DNA of 64,000 nt, taken from Paenibacillus luteus (GTDB taxonomy: Bacteria; Bacillota; Bacilli; Paenibacillales; Paenibacillaceae). The position numbers and the translations under genes were made by a program. This document shows positions 42,963 to 53,820 of this stretch, one piece after another; position 1 is the first letter of the stretch; each line of letters starts with the position of its first letter. The stretch covers positions 62,001 to 126,000 of the forward strand of contig NZ_SKCD01000055.1 of NCBI RefSeq assembly GCF_006542765.1, given 5' to 3'. The notes beneath the pieces are model-generated. The model saw only the letters and a list, made by a program, of their open reading frames with translations. It was not told where the DNA came from and searched no databases.

Positions 42963-44102
42963 ATGTCATTTTCCATGGAAGTGATAAGCGAGGAGAAGCT
43001 GAAGTCGGCAATCGAGGAGCAGGTGAAGCCTGAACCGGAGGAGTTAACGCAGCTGAAAGAGCTGGCGTTAAACAACGTTTCTACAATTTTGGCGTTGGAT
43101 ATCGAGTCATTGGATAAGCGAAGAGGGGTCTTGCAGTCCATTGATAGCTTCGGAATGGGCTCGATGAGGTCGTCCTCGGAGAAAAATGCCCTTCTGCAGG
43201 TTTCCGTAGGGAACTTATCCAAAACAGGGGATGAAGGCGGGCAAGTAGCCAAGGGTTTGGCGGAGCTTCACCTTCAGTTGAAGGATTTGGACCCGAGCGT
43301 CATCGATTTTGCAAAAAGCGGCGTTTTGGGCATGCTGTTTAATCCCTTGCGGCGTTACTTTGTGAAGTACCAGAAAGCAGATGCGGTCATTTCGGACATT
43401 ATATTATCATTAGATAAAGGGAAAACGGTATTAAAAAATGACAACACCACCTTGGAGATCGAACAGCAGGTGCTTAGGGAGCTCACTAAAAAGCTGCAAA
43501 AGGAAATCCAGCTAGGCGTGCTAATGGATTCAGAGATTGAGTCTCAGATTGAAGCAGCAAAACTGCGCCAAGAGTCTGCAGACAAAATTCTGTTTATCAC
43601 GGAGGAAGTCTTATTTCCTTTACGCCAGCGTCTAATGGATTTGCAGCAAATGCAGGTAGTCAATCAGCAGGGAATTATGGCCATAGAGGTTGTGATGAGG
43701 AATAATAAGGAGCTTATGAGAGGAGTAGACAGAGCCCGAAATGTTACAGTTTCTGCCCTGAAAATCGCAGTCACCGTGGCAAGCGCGCTTTACAATCAAC
43801 GAATTGTTTTGAAGAAGATTGAGCTTCTCAACCAAACCACGGACAATCTCATCAGCGGTACTTCAAAAATGCTGAAAGACCAGGGAGCAGCGATTCATAA
43901 GCAATCCCTTGAAGCCAATATCTCAGTCGACACGATGAAACAAGCCTTTACCGACGTGCTTTCAGCCTTAGATTCGATTAGCACTTATAAGCAGGAGGCG
44001 CTTCCTCGCATGCGTGAAACCATTAGCCAGTTTAGAGAGCTGGCGAATGAAGGGGAAAGCAGGATTTTACGGCTGGAGAAGGGTCAAAAGCTGGGTCTTT
44101 AG
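42963..44102 (+). CDS. TelA-family (toxic anion resistance) protein
   Basis: 379 residues; ATG 42963 with GGAGGGG five bases upstream. The long, almost wholly helical sequence with DIESLDKRRGVLQSIDSFGMGSMRSSSEKNALL, LGMLFNPLRRYFVKYQKADAVISDI and LRQESADKILFITEEVLFPLRQRLMDLQQMQVVNQQGIMAIEVVMRNNKELMRGVDRA is typical of the TelA/YaaN family (PF05816). TelA was found in tellurite resistance; in Bacillus a homologue affects antibiotic and bacteriocin tolerance. Last gene of the three-gene operon, which ends in a terminator 25 bases on. Confidence 0.9.
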   Translation: MSFSMEVISEEKLKSAIEEQVKPEPEELTQLKELALNNVSTILALDIESLDKRRGVLQSIDSFGMGSMRSSSEKNALLQVSVGNLSKTGDEGGQVAKGLAELHLQLKDLDPSVIDFAKSGVLGMLFNPLRRYFVKYQKADAVISDIILSLDKGKTVLKNDNTTLEIEQQVLRELTKKLQKEIQLGVLMDSEIESQIEAAKLRQESADKILFITEEVLFPLRQRLMDLQQMQVVNQQGIMAIEVVMRNNKELMRGVDRARNVTVSALKIAVTVASALYNQRIVLKKIELLNQTTDNLISGTSKMLKDQGAAIHKQSLEANISVDTMKQAFTDVLSALDSISTYKQEALPRMRETISQFRELANEGESRILRLEKGQKLGL

Positions 44103-44125
44103 AGAGGTTCATTATTTTTGAACAG

Positions 44126-44153
44126 GCAGGGGCTTAACGAAGCCCCTGTTTTT
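44126..44153 (+). terminator. Terminator of the TelA operon
   Basis: CAGGGGCTT (44127-44135) pairs with AAGCCCCTG (44140-44148), loop AACG, then TTTTT. Confidence 0.9.
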
Positions 44154-44204
44154 GGCGTAGGAGGAGACTGGACGCTTGCTGAACTGTTCAGAGATGAAGT
44201 TGTT

Positions 44205-45956
44205 TCAGATCTTTGGCTGAACAGGATACAAACGCTTTTGTCTGCGCTGCTCGTCCAGCAATCGCATCATCCCATTCTGAATGCTGATCGTATGCTGTGT
44301 TGAAAGTGAGGGATGAACAAGGTTGTTTGTCTCTAGGGGATCATCGGTTAAGTTGTACAATTCAAATTCCTCCTGAACCGGTTGTGTCTTGGTTGACGTA
44401 ACCCATTGCCCTAAAGTAGGGTCTCCTACTGGCTGTGAGATGCTATCTTGGACGCCAGGTTGGCTCCAAAATTGAACATTGTCGAAGTAACGGGAGAACT
44501 TCCAAATCTCCTGTTTGTTATTTCTATTAAGGGTAATCATTACGGTTTCGATGTGGTTAGGTTGAACGACAGAGGGATAGGGCACGCCCAATACATTCAT
44601 TTGGCGCTGGCCGCGGGTGACATCGTCATCGGACATGAAGTAGATCGGTTCATCCGCGATCCGAGCGTCATTATTCCCGAGCGCCAGAGAACTAAGATTT
44701 CGACCAACAAATGGACGAATATCACTGAAGCTATTATGAATACGATTTTGTATTTGATTAATGTCAATATTCGCCAGACCAAGCATAGTAGGCAGAAGAT
44801 CTACATGATTCGTCAGGGAATGAACATTTTTCTGTTGAGGGAATAGATGCTTATTATGTATGAGGAACGGGACATGAAGGAATTCTTCATAGGCAGAGTA
44901 CCATTTTTGATGAAGATTGCCGTGTGCCCCAAGCAAATCCCCATGATCAGAAGTGAAAATAACAATGGTATTGTCGTAAAAAGAAGAGCTAGTAAGAGCG
45001 TTAAACACCTTTAATATTTGATTGTCCGCATTTTTTTGCAATTGGTAATAGAGCTGACGGTAAAACGGCTGGTCGGAAATTGGCTGCAGCGCTCTGGGGT
45101 AAAGATCCCGATAGCTTGCTTGACAGCGAGGCTTCGTAGTTAGCTGTTCATTCAGGGTCGGTGGAGGGGATACTTGGGGCATAGGATCGACATTAAATTT
45201 GAAATTGGGCAGTCGAGCGGTCAAATCGCCATATAACACAATATCATGCGGGTTTACAAAGGAAGAAACGATTAGCCAAGGCTGTGCATGGTTGTTTTGG
45301 CGTTGCATATGATCGAGGGACTGAATGAGCTCAACGGTTTCAGCAGCGTAAACCTCATCTCGGCCGCTTAATCCGTAAGCGGAGGAAGATGCTGAATTGC
45401 GAGGGTTTCGGCCTACGGGATCGGGCCCAATCCAATCAGAAAAACCGAAATCGTTTAAGCGATCAGCAAGGGAATATAGTTCTTCTTGTTTCCGATCAGG
45501 GGCTCCAGTCAACGGATGATAGCTAGGAATGCTATTGTGGGTACCTGGCGTGATGATATCCTCATTCGATATATGCCATTTTCCCTTATAGTACGTTTCG
45601 TAGCCGGCAGCCCGGAAGTAATGGCCCATCGTAGGCACCGTATTTCTATTCAACCAAAACATGTCGGAGTCAAATGCTTCCTTTGCAATGCCGACGGTCT
45701 GACTCACTCCGTGGAGCGAAGGATACTGGCCCGTAAACATCGTAGCCCGACTTGGGCAGCAGGCGGTGCTTCCTATATAATGTCTATGGAACTCCACGCT
45801 GTTAGCTTTTAAAAGTTGCTGAGCAATGAGATGATGTGCACGCCATTCTTTGATTTCCTTGCTTTCATAAATGGGAGGATAACGCTCTTCATCCACCAGA
45901 AGGACAAGGAAGTTGGGTTTCTCCGTAGAACGAGATGATAGGGGAGAATTGTTCAT
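44205..45956 (-). CDS. Sulfatase-family hydrolase
   Basis: 583 residues, ATG 45956. The formylglycine signature is present as C66-C-P-S-R (GSTACCPSRATMFTGQYPS), where C66 is the residue converted to formylglycine. The N-terminal metal motif reads VDEERYPP, so the second Asp of the usual DD is Glu. IVIFTSDHGDLLGAHG supplies the C-terminal metal-binding Asp-His. No signal peptide. It hydrolyses a sulfate or phosphonate ester; the substrate is unknown. An activating enzyme must be encoded elsewhere. The gene is alone, convergent to the TelA operon. Confidence 0.9.
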   Translation of the reverse strand: MNNSPLSSRSTEKPNFLVLLVDEERYPPIYESKEIKEWRAHHLIAQQLLKANSVEFHRHYIGSTACCPSRATMFTGQYPSLHGVSQTVGIAKEAFDSDMFWLNRNTVPTMGHYFRAAGYETYYKGKWHISNEDIITPGTHNSIPSYHPLTGAPDRKQEELYSLADRLNDFGFSDWIGPDPVGRNPRNSASSSAYGLSGRDEVYAAETVELIQSLDHMQRQNNHAQPWLIVSSFVNPHDIVLYGDLTARLPNFKFNVDPMPQVSPPPTLNEQLTTKPRCQASYRDLYPRALQPISDQPFYRQLYYQLQKNADNQILKVFNALTSSSFYDNTIVIFTSDHGDLLGAHGNLHQKWYSAYEEFLHVPFLIHNKHLFPQQKNVHSLTNHVDLLPTMLGLANIDINQIQNRIHNSFSDIRPFVGRNLSSLALGNNDARIADEPIYFMSDDDVTRGQRQMNVLGVPYPSVVQPNHIETVMITLNRNNKQEIWKFSRYFDNVQFWSQPGVQDSISQPVGDPTLGQWVTSTKTQPVQEEFELYNLTDDPLETNNLVHPSLSTQHTISIQNGMMRLLDEQRRQKRLYPVQPKI

Positions 45957-46133
45957 CGTAAACTCACATCCTCAGAAGGGTTTAATTCTATGTTATGTGG
46001 CGCGAGTTCAGAAAAGTAGTGCTTATGAAGGGATTAATGCCTACACTCCCTGGATGGTGGATCTCGTACAGCCGCAGTCTCCTTCTGGGCTTTCACCTTA
46101 TCAAGTGAGCGGATGTGCATAGTGAGAAACGAA
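45957..46133. other. Intergenic region, sulfatase to xylanase
   Basis: Upstream region of the sulfatase gene (minus strand); a ribosome site TGAGGATGTGAG lies just before its ATG. No other feature seen. Confidence 0.4.
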
Positions 46134-46168
46134 AAGAGCCAAGTCATTTATAAAATGACTTGGCTCTT
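46134..46168 (-). terminator. Terminator of the xylanase gene
   Basis: AAGAGCCAAGTCATTT (46134-46149) is the perfect inverse of AAATGACTTGGCTCTT (46153-46168), a 16-bp stem; on the minus strand it is followed by TTTC. It lies directly after the stop at 46171. Confidence 0.9.
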
Positions 46169-46170
46169 GA

Positions 46171-49100
46171 TTATAGATTCCAGATACGGTACAGGATGAC
46201 TGCTGCTTCAGCGCGGGTGAGTAAATCGTTTGGCGCAATTGTGCCGTTTTTACCGTTCACAATGCCAGAATTCACTAAGCTTTCAACGCTGTCCTTCGCG
46301 TAATCGGAAATACTCGCTGCATCAGGATAAGTGTCTAAAGTTCCACTCTTTTCAAGCGGCTTAGTAGTGGCCGCCAGTGCCCGAGTGGTCAGAACCATCA
46401 TATCTTGACGGGAGATAGGGCTGTTAGGTTTTAACGTATGATCAGCAAAACCAGTAACGATTCCCAATTCCTTCGCAATGACTAGCTCATTATAATAATA
46501 TGCACTTTTTTCTACATCGCTGAACGTCTCTTCATTTTTCCCAGTTCCTTGCAGTTCGAGCGCTCTGACAAGAAGGGCGATAAAGTCCGCTCTCTTGATG
46601 GAAGCAGCAGGAGAGAAGCTGTTCTCGGAACTACCTTTGATGACATCACGCGCAGCCATGGCGTCAATCGCTTGCTTCGCCCAAGGCACATGATTCAAAT
46701 CTCCAAAGGTTTTGAGTACGGAAGCCACAGCATAGGTGCTGAAGTGTGTGGTTTGGAATACAACTCTTCCTGTTGCCGCAACATAACGGCCATTCGGAAT
46801 CGCAGTTACCTCACCATTGTCGGCGATGTACCAAACTACGATTGAATCCGGATTGCTTAACTCTTCTGCTGTCGGCGTGTAAGGAATAGAGATCGTTACA
46901 GGTGCCTTTGCATTGTTCCAAGCGATTGCTTTACCATCGACAACCAAGCTTAGATCCAGCACTGGACGGTTGCCGACCAGTTGGCGAGTAGATGCATCCA
47001 TGTGATCTGTAGTACTCTTGCTTACGCGAACAGATACTTGTTCAGCGTTCACTGTCACATCGGATAGCATGTTGCTTGGAATATCGATCGTAGCCTGTTC
47101 ACTTTTCATCGAAAGCACGAAGTTCTCGGTACCTTTCAAGCTTTGAGTTGGCAATTGTACTTCATACGCATTCGCGTTAGATTGCTTCGGTACTTCAATG
47201 ACGACTTGTTTCTTACCGTTAGCTGCTGGAGCAGCTTGCGCTAGTGCTTTCTTCAACGTTTCGTCGGAAACGGTGCCTGTTGTACGGCTTCCGTCGCTTT
47301 TCACTAGTGGATGGATGGTAACAAAGCCGTCTTTCATTTCAATAACTCCGGTCGACGGGGCAGGTCCGCTGCTGACGGGATCGCCGGGAGGAACCGTATT
47401 ATTCTTGCTCAGAGTCAGTATGCCGTATCCGGAAGTGTCCATATAATTATTGCCAGTCGTATCATTCCAAGTGGCAACACTTTGACGGGCACCATCCTTA
47501 GCGTCATTGATCTGAACGTCGAATCCAATTTTCTTGTCAGCGCCAGGTGTCACTTTCTTAAACGGTATCTTCACTTCAACCGTATAGTTCGTGCCGGAAA
47601 TTTTAGTTGCCGATACGAAACCTTCTGCAAAGCTTGTCGGATTGAATGAGGTTTGGTTGTCAAAATTCACCCGGTACTGTCCATCATCATCTTGATAGAA
47701 CGATGATTTGCCATTGTTTTCGTCCACGAAGATTTCAACAGAATCCTGCTCATGTTCGGCTGCGCTACTCTTGTCAAGCTGTGCGTCGCGTACCTGGACT
47801 AGAACGTACAGGTTTTCATTGTCCCAGAGCGTCTTCGCCACTCCGGTTGCACCTTGCCACGCCATCTGATAGCGATTAATCGGTATTTCAGGCGCGCTGC
47901 TCCAAACCGAATCAACCGTGCCGTCGATGGTAGGCGTGCCGAATTGGGCACTGGATTGCTTGGCATCTACCGTTACTGGAGCGTGCTCTTTCAAGTATTT
48001 ATCCGGGTTGATGACAGCGTGATAAGCAGGTTTGGCAAGCAGGTCTTTATTGAACAACAATGGGTTGTTCTCTGCCCTCCAGCTGGAGCTGTCATTCAGT
48101 CCCCAGAAGGTTACGCGTTTGATATGCTCAGCGTTAGCCTTATAAAGCTCGAACAGCTGGGCATACAAGTAGCCTTGAGCATTTGCAAGCTGCTCCGGAA
48201 GCTGATAGTTGCTTCCAGCCTGAACATCAAGTTCGGTTATGCTGACTTCTACACCTAAAGAAATAAATTTCTCCAACGACAGCTTAACGTTAGCTGGGTT
48301 CGTGTTGACATTGTAGTGCGCTTGCATGCCCACACCGTCGATGAGAAGCTTGCCAGGGTGAGTGAGCGCATACTTATCATTGATTTCTTTGACCATGCTG
48401 TAAATGGCATGGGCTTTGTTCTGATTATCATCGTTATAATCATTGTAATACAGCTTGATATCCCATTCAGGATTCTCGTCCAGCACTTCTCTTGCTAGTA
48501 GGAATGCCTGCTCTACGTAATCTGTGCCAATCGCGCTTTTCCAAGGGGCTTGTCGTAGAGCTGCTTTCCAATCCGAAGGATTAGATGGGTTATCGTTCAT
48601 CGCCTCGTTGACGACATCCCATGAGATCACTTTGTTGCCGTAATGCTCCATGACCGTTTTGATATGGTTTTTCATATTGGCGAGAGCTTCCTCGCGTCCC
48701 AAAGGCGCGTCATCGGAGCTGCTCATCCACGCTGGTGTCTGCTGATGCCATACGAGCACATGCCCATGGACCTTCAGTCCCTCGGCCAATGCTTTGTCAA
48801 CGAGCGAATCTGCTCCAGCAAAAGTAAAGTTGCCTTTCGTTGGCTGCATCTGATCCGGCTTCATTGCATTTTCTGCAGTGATGACATTGTGATGCATCTT
48901 GAGAAGCTCAAGTCTAACGCCCGCAAGATCATTAGAGGATACTGCGTTACCAATCAGGAAATCGTTCTGATAAGCATCCTTGAGCGGAGTGAGATCTTTC
49001 TCCACGACGATAGGTCCTGTGCCAACTTTCTCGAAGCGGACATCATCAATATAGAAAGAGGCTGTCTTCTGATTAGAGCTTTCCAAATAGATCGTTAAAT

Positions 49101-50763
49101 ATTCGTCGCCAATATTGGTATAACGGTAGGTTCCCTCGAACTGAACCCAGCCGTCACTAGCGTTGATCGTTTTGGCTGAAAGAGTAATATAGCTCGGACT
49201 GCTATTGCCAACCTGCGTAGACAGCTGAAGCTGCGAGCTAGCAGGCGAGATCAGCTTGGCCCAGAGCGAAATTTTATATTCGGAGCCTTTGTCTACATAT
49301 TTTTCTACGCGCAGTGATGGCGCGTGCCATGAATCGGATCGGTTCTCTACCTTTAATGCGTACGAACCGTTTTCCGTATGGTTAGCTTCATTGGTAACGG
49401 TTAGTGTTTCTGTGCCTGCTCTGCCTACAAAACCGTTGGTCGTTTGATTCTCAAAGGTAATGGCCGTAAAATCTAAAGCTGGCGGACGAGTTTCTTCCTC
49501 TTCACCACCGCCGGAAGCTACCTTCTCCGTAATCAATACATCTCCAATATAGAATGGAACAGTGGCCCCAGTAGAGTTCGATTGAACGCGTAAGCTCACA
49601 TCTTTGCTGGTATCCACCGTAAATTCCTTCGTTAATGTAAAGGCTTTGCCAGCAACAAACTCTGCGCCTGCCAACCAGCCGTAGCTGTCCACCGTTTGGA
49701 GAGCGGCTTGTGCTCCGGCAGGTACAATTACATCTGCATCAACATAGCCTGAAACGGTTACCGAATAGGTTTTTCCATTGGTCAGACCGATAGTCGCGAA
49801 TTTGAAATCAACCGCATCATAGTCATTTTGTCTGTTGCTAACGGATAAAGCTGCTCCATCAGCATTGCCATCGAATGTTTTATCGGTGGACAACGTCAGA
49901 CTGGCGTTACCCGATTGGGTGGCAGCTCCTTTTCCACCAGCAAAGGATTCATGGTAAACCGTATTAATCTGTGTTTGCTCGGTTGGTGCGGGTCCGCCAA
50001 CCAGCGTAGCGAATTGGCTAAGTGTTGTGGTTCTCTGCATGTAGTGACGGCCCATAGCGTAGCTGCCTTGATTCGGATAACCTACTTTAAAGGCATATTT
50101 GATGTTACTTTCCGCTGCTGCAGCTTCTGCGTTTTCATTAAAGGTGCCGTATGGGTAAGCGAAAAGAATAGGGTCTTTGCCTGTGTGATTCTTCAGATAG
50201 TCATTCGCTGCGGCAATCTCGCTTGCAGCTTGCTCCTTAGTGATTGAACTTGTCCAAATTTCACCGCCTGCAGTATCGCTGCTTTGGCTATGTGTCTGGG
50301 AATGGTTTTGAAGGCTGACGCTCGGCTCTTCTGCAAGCGCTTGCAGTTGTGAGGTCGTCATGCTGTACCCACCATTGATCCAATCACTAACCACAAATTG
50401 AACGGATTTCATTTGATATTGCTTTAAGATTGGAAGCGCATGGGTGATGAAGTCAGGTGTAGCGTCATCAAATGTTAGTAGAATCGGTTTGTCAGGGGCG
50501 CTTTCTGTTCCATCGAGGATGTCAACATACTGTTCTGCTGATAAAGAATTATAACCATTGTCGCTCAGATACTTCATTTGCTTTGTGAAATTTTCTACAC
50601 TGGTATGAGTCCAGTCATCCGTCGCATTTACAACGATCCGGTGGAACAACATGACAGGTATTTCAGGCGCTGCTGCTTTTGCGATTGGCGCAATCCAGCC
50701 AGCAGGGCTGAACAAAGCAGCTGTGAGTAAGAGCGCGATGATCTGTTTGAGCTTTCTACTCAT
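46171..50763 (-). CDS. SLH-anchored deacetylase / GH10 xylanase multidomain enzyme
   Basis: 1530 residues from ATG 50763 (AAGGGGGA about ten bases upstream; ATG 50772 is one base away from it). Signal peptide 1-31; NodB/CE4 deacetylase (about 34-258: [25 protein letters not shown]); two CBM4_9-like carbohydrate-binding domains (about 266-414, 429-578); GH10 xylanase (about 588-930) with acid/base Glu in WDVVNEAMN (about E720) and nucleophile in SITELDVQ (about E844), [12 protein letters not shown]9 (about 932-1118); a beta domain (1141-1348); three SLH domains (1352-1530). It should cut xylan at the cell surface and remove acetyl groups. A cre-like site lies upstream. Confidence 0.95.
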   Translation of the reverse strand: MSRKLKQIIALLLTAALFSPAGWIAPIAKAAAPEIPVMLFHRIVVNATDDWTHTSVENFTKQMKYLSDNGYNSLSAEQYVDILDGTESAPDKPILLTFDDATPDFITHALPILKQYQMKSVQFVVSDWINGGYSMTTSQLQALAEEPSVSLQNHSQTHSQSSDTAGGEIWTSSITKEQAASEIAAANDYLKNHTGKDPILFAYPYGTFNENAEAAAAESNIKYAFKVGYPNQGSYAMGRHYMQRTTTLSQFATLVGGPAPTEQTQINTVYHESFAGGKGAATQSGNASLTLSTDKTFDGNADGAALSVSNRQNDYDAVDFKFATIGLTNGKTYSVTVSGYVDADVIVPAGAQAALQTVDSYGWLAGAEFVAGKAFTLTKEFTVDTSKDVSLRVQSNSTGATVPFYIGDVLITEKVASGGGEEEETRPPALDFTAITFENQTTNGFVGRAGTETLTVTNEANHTENGSYALKVENRSDSWHAPSLRVEKYVDKGSEYKISLWAKLISPASSQLQLSTQVGNSSPSYITLSAKTINASDGWVQFEGTYRYTNIGDEYLTIYLESSNQKTASFYIDDVRFEKVGTGPIVVEKDLTPLKDAYQNDFLIGNAVSSNDLAGVRLELLKMHHNVITAENAMKPDQMQPTKGNFTFAGADSLVDKALAEGLKVHGHVLVWHQQTPAWMSSSDDAPLGREEALANMKNHIKTVMEHYGNKVISWDVVNEAMNDNPSNPSDWKAALRQAPWKSAIGTDYVEQAFLLAREVLDENPEWDIKLYYNDYNDDNQNKAHAIYSMVKEINDKYALTHPGKLLIDGVGMQAHYNVNTNPANVKLSLEKFISLGVEVSITELDVQAGSNYQLPEQLANAQGYLYAQLFELYKANAEHIKRVTFWGLNDSSSWRAENNPLLFNKDLLAKPAYHAVINPDKYLKEHAPVTVDAKQSSAQFGTPTIDGTVDSVWSSAPEIPINRYQMAWQGATGVAKTLWDNENLYVLVQVRDAQLDKSSAAEHEQDSVEIFVDENNGKSSFYQDDDGQYRVNFDNQTSFNPTSFAEGFVSATKISGTNYTVEVKIPFKKVTPGADKKIGFDVQINDAKDGARQSVATWNDTTGNNYMDTSGYGILTLSKNNTVPPGDPVSSGPAPSTGVIEMKDGFVTIHPLVKSDGSRTTGTVSDETLKKALAQAAPAANGKKQVVIEVPKQSNANAYEVQLPTQSLKGTENFVLSMKSEQATIDIPSNMLSDVTVNAEQVSVRVSKSTTDHMDASTRQLVGNRPVLDLSLVVDGKAIAWNNAKAPVTISIPYTPTAEELSNPDSIVVWYIADNGEVTAIPNGRYVAATGRVVFQTTHFSTYAVASVLKTFGDLNHVPWAKQAIDAMAARDVIKGSSENSFSPAASIKRADFIALLVRALELQGTGKNEETFSDVEKSAYYYNELVIAKELGIVTGFADHTLKPNSPISRQDMMVLTTRALAATTKPLEKSGTLDTYPDAASISDYAKDSVESLVNSGIVNGKNGTIAPNDLLTRAEAAVILYRIWNL

Positions 50764-51099
50764 GAGATGCATTCCCCCTTAAATGATTTGAAAAACAATT
50801 AAGCGCTTACAATATATTGGAATAATCCTCCTTTCCAGAGTTTTATTATATCGTGTATCCAAAAAACGTTGGACCAGAAGAACTAAAGAACATATTGTAC
50901 TTTTTATATATTAATCTGGTAAATAGTATGAATTGTGCTGAATTCACTCTGAAGGCATGACAAAAGAAGGGGAGTAGAAAAGAGTGGAGGGTAGGCTAAC
51001 GGTGTAACGGAAGGCTGCTGCCATGCAGCAATTTATGCTGAATATCATGCGGCAATCGGATGCAGAGGTTTGAATGAGGGGTATAGAGGCTGAAGATAG
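50764..51099. other. Upstream region of the xylanase gene
   Basis: Holds the cre-like site (50798-50811) and, presumably, the xylanase promoter; at about 51021-51034 GGCTGCTGCCATGCAGC is a short hairpin. No gene seen. Confidence 0.5.
50798..50811 (-). promoter_or_regulatory. Catabolite-response (cre) element, CcpA site
   Basis: ATTAAGCGCTTACA matches the cre consensus core (AAGCGCTT) closely and lies 35 to 48 bases upstream of the xylanase start. CcpA would repress the gene in rich sugar. Function inferred from similarity. Confidence 0.7.
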
Positions 51100-51729
51100 T
51101 TATAGCTCTAAAGCTTCCTTCGTAATCTTTTGGATATCAACGGGGCAATTGGAGCTTTCCTTAACGATGTCAGGTAAAATATGTTTTAGAAAATAATCTA
51201 CGCAATGCAGCTTTATTTTTTTGATTTTGACAAGCGCTTCGCGGTACATAATAACAAATTCCTTCTCTGTATTTCCCCGTTGCAACTCAGTAAGTGCTTC
51301 GTACACTTGATCCAATTTATCGGCGACTTCCAGAATGAGCCCTTCAACGGAATCATCTTTGCCCTCACGGAGTTGTCTGCGGAAAATTGGCTTGAGCTCT
51401 TCTGGAATATTTTCCTCTATAAAAAGTGCAATCATGCCTTCTTCTACTTGCTGCAGCATGCCGCGCAGTTCTAAGGAGTAGTGCTTAACCGGCGTTTTAA
51501 TATCGCCAATAAATATTTCGCCATAATCATGGCTGCTCGTAATTTCGTAAAGCTTCTTCCAATCAATCGTGACGCCATTGCTTTCTTCAATATCTGCCAA
51601 GGTTTTGGCGTACTGTACAACTTTCCAAGAATGAGCGGATACGCTGTGCTCTTCGAACTTAAACTTCCCAGGACAACGAATAATGCGTTCAAGATCGTTT
51701 AATGATTGAAAGTACGTATGAATTCCCAT
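51100..51729 (-). CDS. HD-domain hydrolase (YfbR-like)
   Basis: 209 residues from ATG 51729 (AAGGAA eight bases upstream). HD motifs: EEHSVSAHSWKVV (H...), SSHDYGEIFIGDIKTPVKHY (HD pair) and LEVADKLDQVYEAL (distal Asp), the order of the YfbR/HD phosphohydrolase family, which dephosphorylates nucleotides or deoxynucleotides. A divalent metal is likely. The gene stands alone downstream of the divergent siderophore locus. Confidence 0.85.
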   Translation of the reverse strand: MGIHTYFQSLNDLERIIRCPGKFKFEEHSVSAHSWKVVQYAKTLADIEESNGVTIDWKKLYEITSSHDYGEIFIGDIKTPVKHYSLELRGMLQQVEEGMIALFIEENIPEELKPIFRRQLREGKDDSVEGLILEVADKLDQVYEALTELQRGNTEKEFVIMYREALVKIKKIKLHCVDYFLKHILPDIVKESSNCPVDIQKITKEALEL

Positions 51730-52233
51730 GCATGTAGTTCCTTTCCGGATTAGATATAGGTTGTGATGCATTACAGGTAGTATAAAGCTTGTTTGTTAAG
51801 GGACGATTAATTTAAGAAGGTAATATATGAAAATTGGAATTCCTTTTAAAGGTGGTAAACGGCGCCTACAAAATATTGAAATTATCGCCTTAGTTATCGT
51901 AGTTTACCCAGCTAAAGAGCATTCTTTAACTATTGGCGGAGGGTCAATAGTTTGCGGTTGACACGTTGATATAAATGAATGAACAAAATTTCAGGGTGCG
52001 GATTTTTACAAGGCGTGCCTTTGTGTTCAGTACGATATAGAAGAAGGCGTGAGCAGTTGAAAAACGGGTATAATTAAGCTATGCTCTTGAATGAGAATGA
52101 ATATCAATTAGTGCCGCCAAAGGACGGCAACAGACGTTTCACCTGGTACTAAACAAAATCTTTTCTAAGATTTAGGAAAGGCTTAGATTTAAATAGATGA
52201 AAGCCAGCGTAATGAAAGGAGCGGACAAACAAA
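51730..52233. other. Regulatory region between HD hydrolase and siderophore regulator
   Basis: Contains TATAAT at 52069-52074 without a clear -35, the Fur box (52092-52106), and a perfect 7-bp inverted repeat AAATCTT/AAGATTT (52156-52173). No protein gene seen. Confidence 0.55.
52092..52106. promoter_or_regulatory. Fur box upstream of the AraC siderophore sensor
   Basis: TGAGAATGAATATCA matches 13 of 15 positions of the 7-1-7 Fur consensus TGATAATNATTATCA. It lies 128 bases before the start at 52234, just downstream of a TATAAT. Confidence 0.75.
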
Positions 52234-53820
52234 ATGAGGCAATCGGACAGACGATTTACGCTCTTGGACACACAAACGTTTACTACAGCCTCTATGGAGC
52301 CTGAGCTTCAGCTGTCCGAGCAGCATAAGCTTCTGGTTATTTCAAATGGCAGCGGAGAGATGGATGTTAAAAGTAAAAAGTTAGTGGTGCATCCTGCTCA
52401 TGTGCTGCTCCTTCCGCCGGGAACCGAGTGGGAATTCAGAGCATGGGGCAGCCAGCCGCTTGAATTTGATCAATTTTCATATGACATCTATGTGGTAGGA
52501 GAAGATGGCAAGCTCTGTTGCGAGACAGAGGTATCCATCATTCATCAGGCGATGACATTGCAGGAAGCAACCGTGCTCGCCCGCAGCATATCAAACGGTT
52601 GGAACGGTGATCGATGGGATCGAATGGAGGCAAATATCCGTTTTCAAGAGCTGCTGCTAGCTGTACTTAAACGGGCGGAGCTGGAACCGCAGCCTCAATT
52701 CGATCATGTCCGCGAGAGAATTCAGCTATCCAAAGCACATATTGAAGCCCATTTCCAACACGACCTTACACGCGAAAATTTGGCATCGATGGCGGGGATG
52801 AGTGTTGCTCACTATGCCAGGCTGTTCAAGCGGGACGTTGGACAAGGGCCGATGGAGTATTTGAACGAAGTCCGTATTGCCCATGCTGGCGATTTACTGC
52901 TCGGCGCTGAGCGTACGATTCGGGAAACGGCACATCGGGTCGGATATCAAGACGAGTTTTATTTTAGCCGAAAATTTAAAGCGATCACTGGATTTTCCCC
53001 CACTGTATATATGAAGAAGCACCGGACATCCTCACGCATTGCTTCCGCTGCCATTCCTTATACCGGTCATCTGCTAGCGCTGGGCGTGCAGCCTTATGCG
53101 GCGTTGGTTAACCCGTCTCAAGAGCCAACTGCTGGATTGCGCGATACGTTGGAGGTTGGCCATGGCCAGCCAGAGCTTGATCGACTCCTGATTGCACGTC
53201 CGGAGCTTATCATTGGCTTTGAACGCACTGACTATGCAGAACCTGACAAGGCGGATCTATTTCGGCATATCGCTCCAACCTGTACGGTTTCCTTCCAGGG
53301 GGAATGGCGCGACCATCTGCGTATGATTGGGAGAGCAGTCAATCGGGATCAGGCAGCGGAGTTGTGGCTGGAGCAGTATGAAACGCTCGCCGAACGCTCA
53401 CGTGCTGCTATAAGAGAGAGAGTCGACGGCCAGACGGTGGCGGTAGCTCAATTCCAGGGCGGACGTTTCCAATTGTTTGGAAGTCGCAATCTCGGGACCG
53501 TCCTCTATCGAGATCTGCAGTTGATGATGCCAAAGCAATTAGCCGAAGTCTCCCATTCCCAAATGCTGACGGTAGAGCAGCTGGCCGAGTATGATATTGA
53601 TCATCTTATTTTGTTCACTGCCGATGAAGTCCAGCAGCGCGAGGCGCTCCGGCGTTCACTGGCCTCTCATTCGGTGTGGCGAGAACTTAAAGCCGTACGC
53701 AATGGCCACACCTATGACCTCGGTGCATCCCGCAGCTATTCCTGTTACACGTCTTTATCTCATGATTTGTTTCTACGCCGGACGACCGAATTGTTCATGA
53801 GCCAAACGTCCATGTTATGA
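52234..53820 (+). CDS. AraC-family regulator with C-terminal siderophore-binding domain (Btr-like)
   Basis: 528 residues; ATG 52234, AAAGGAG about 12 bases upstream. Residues about 1-120 cupin-like, about 165-265 double helix-turn-helix (HFQHDLTRENLASMAGMSVAHYARLFKRDVGQ; IRETAHRVGYQDEFYFSRKFK), about 275-528 a periplasmic-binding-protein fold (GHLLALGVQPYAALVNP, LLIARPELIIGF) without signal peptide. This is the layout of Btr (YbbB) of Bacillus, which senses bacillibactin inside the cell and activates the feu uptake genes. Here it likely activates the lipoprotein gene 90 bases downstream in response to a ferric siderophore. Confidence 0.9.
   Translation: MRQSDRRFTLLDTQTFTTASMEPELQLSEQHKLLVISNGSGEMDVKSKKLVVHPAHVLLLPPGTEWEFRAWGSQPLEFDQFSYDIYVVGEDGKLCCETEVSIIHQAMTLQEATVLARSISNGWNGDRWDRMEANIRFQELLLAVLKRAELEPQPQFDHVRERIQLSKAHIEAHFQHDLTRENLASMAGMSVAHYARLFKRDVGQGPMEYLNEVRIAHAGDLLLGAERTIRETAHRVGYQDEFYFSRKFKAITGFSPTVYMKKHRTSSRIASAAIPYTGHLLALGVQPYAALVNPSQEPTAGLRDTLEVGHGQPELDRLLIARPELIIGFERTDYAEPDKADLFRHIAPTCTVSFQGEWRDHLRMIGRAVNRDQAAELWLEQYETLAERSRAAIRERVDGQTVAVAQFQGGRFQLFGSRNLGTVLYRDLQLMMPKQLAEVSHSQMLTVEQLAEYDIDHLILFTADEVQQREALRRSLASHSVWRELKAVRNGHTYDLGASRSYSCYTSLSHDLFLRRTTELFMSQTSML

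Noticed and set aside
44205-45956. Sulfatase inactive because the DD metal motif reads DE
   Set aside because: Glu can replace Asp in a metal site, and the formylglycine motif and the second metal-binding motif are intact, so it is likely active.
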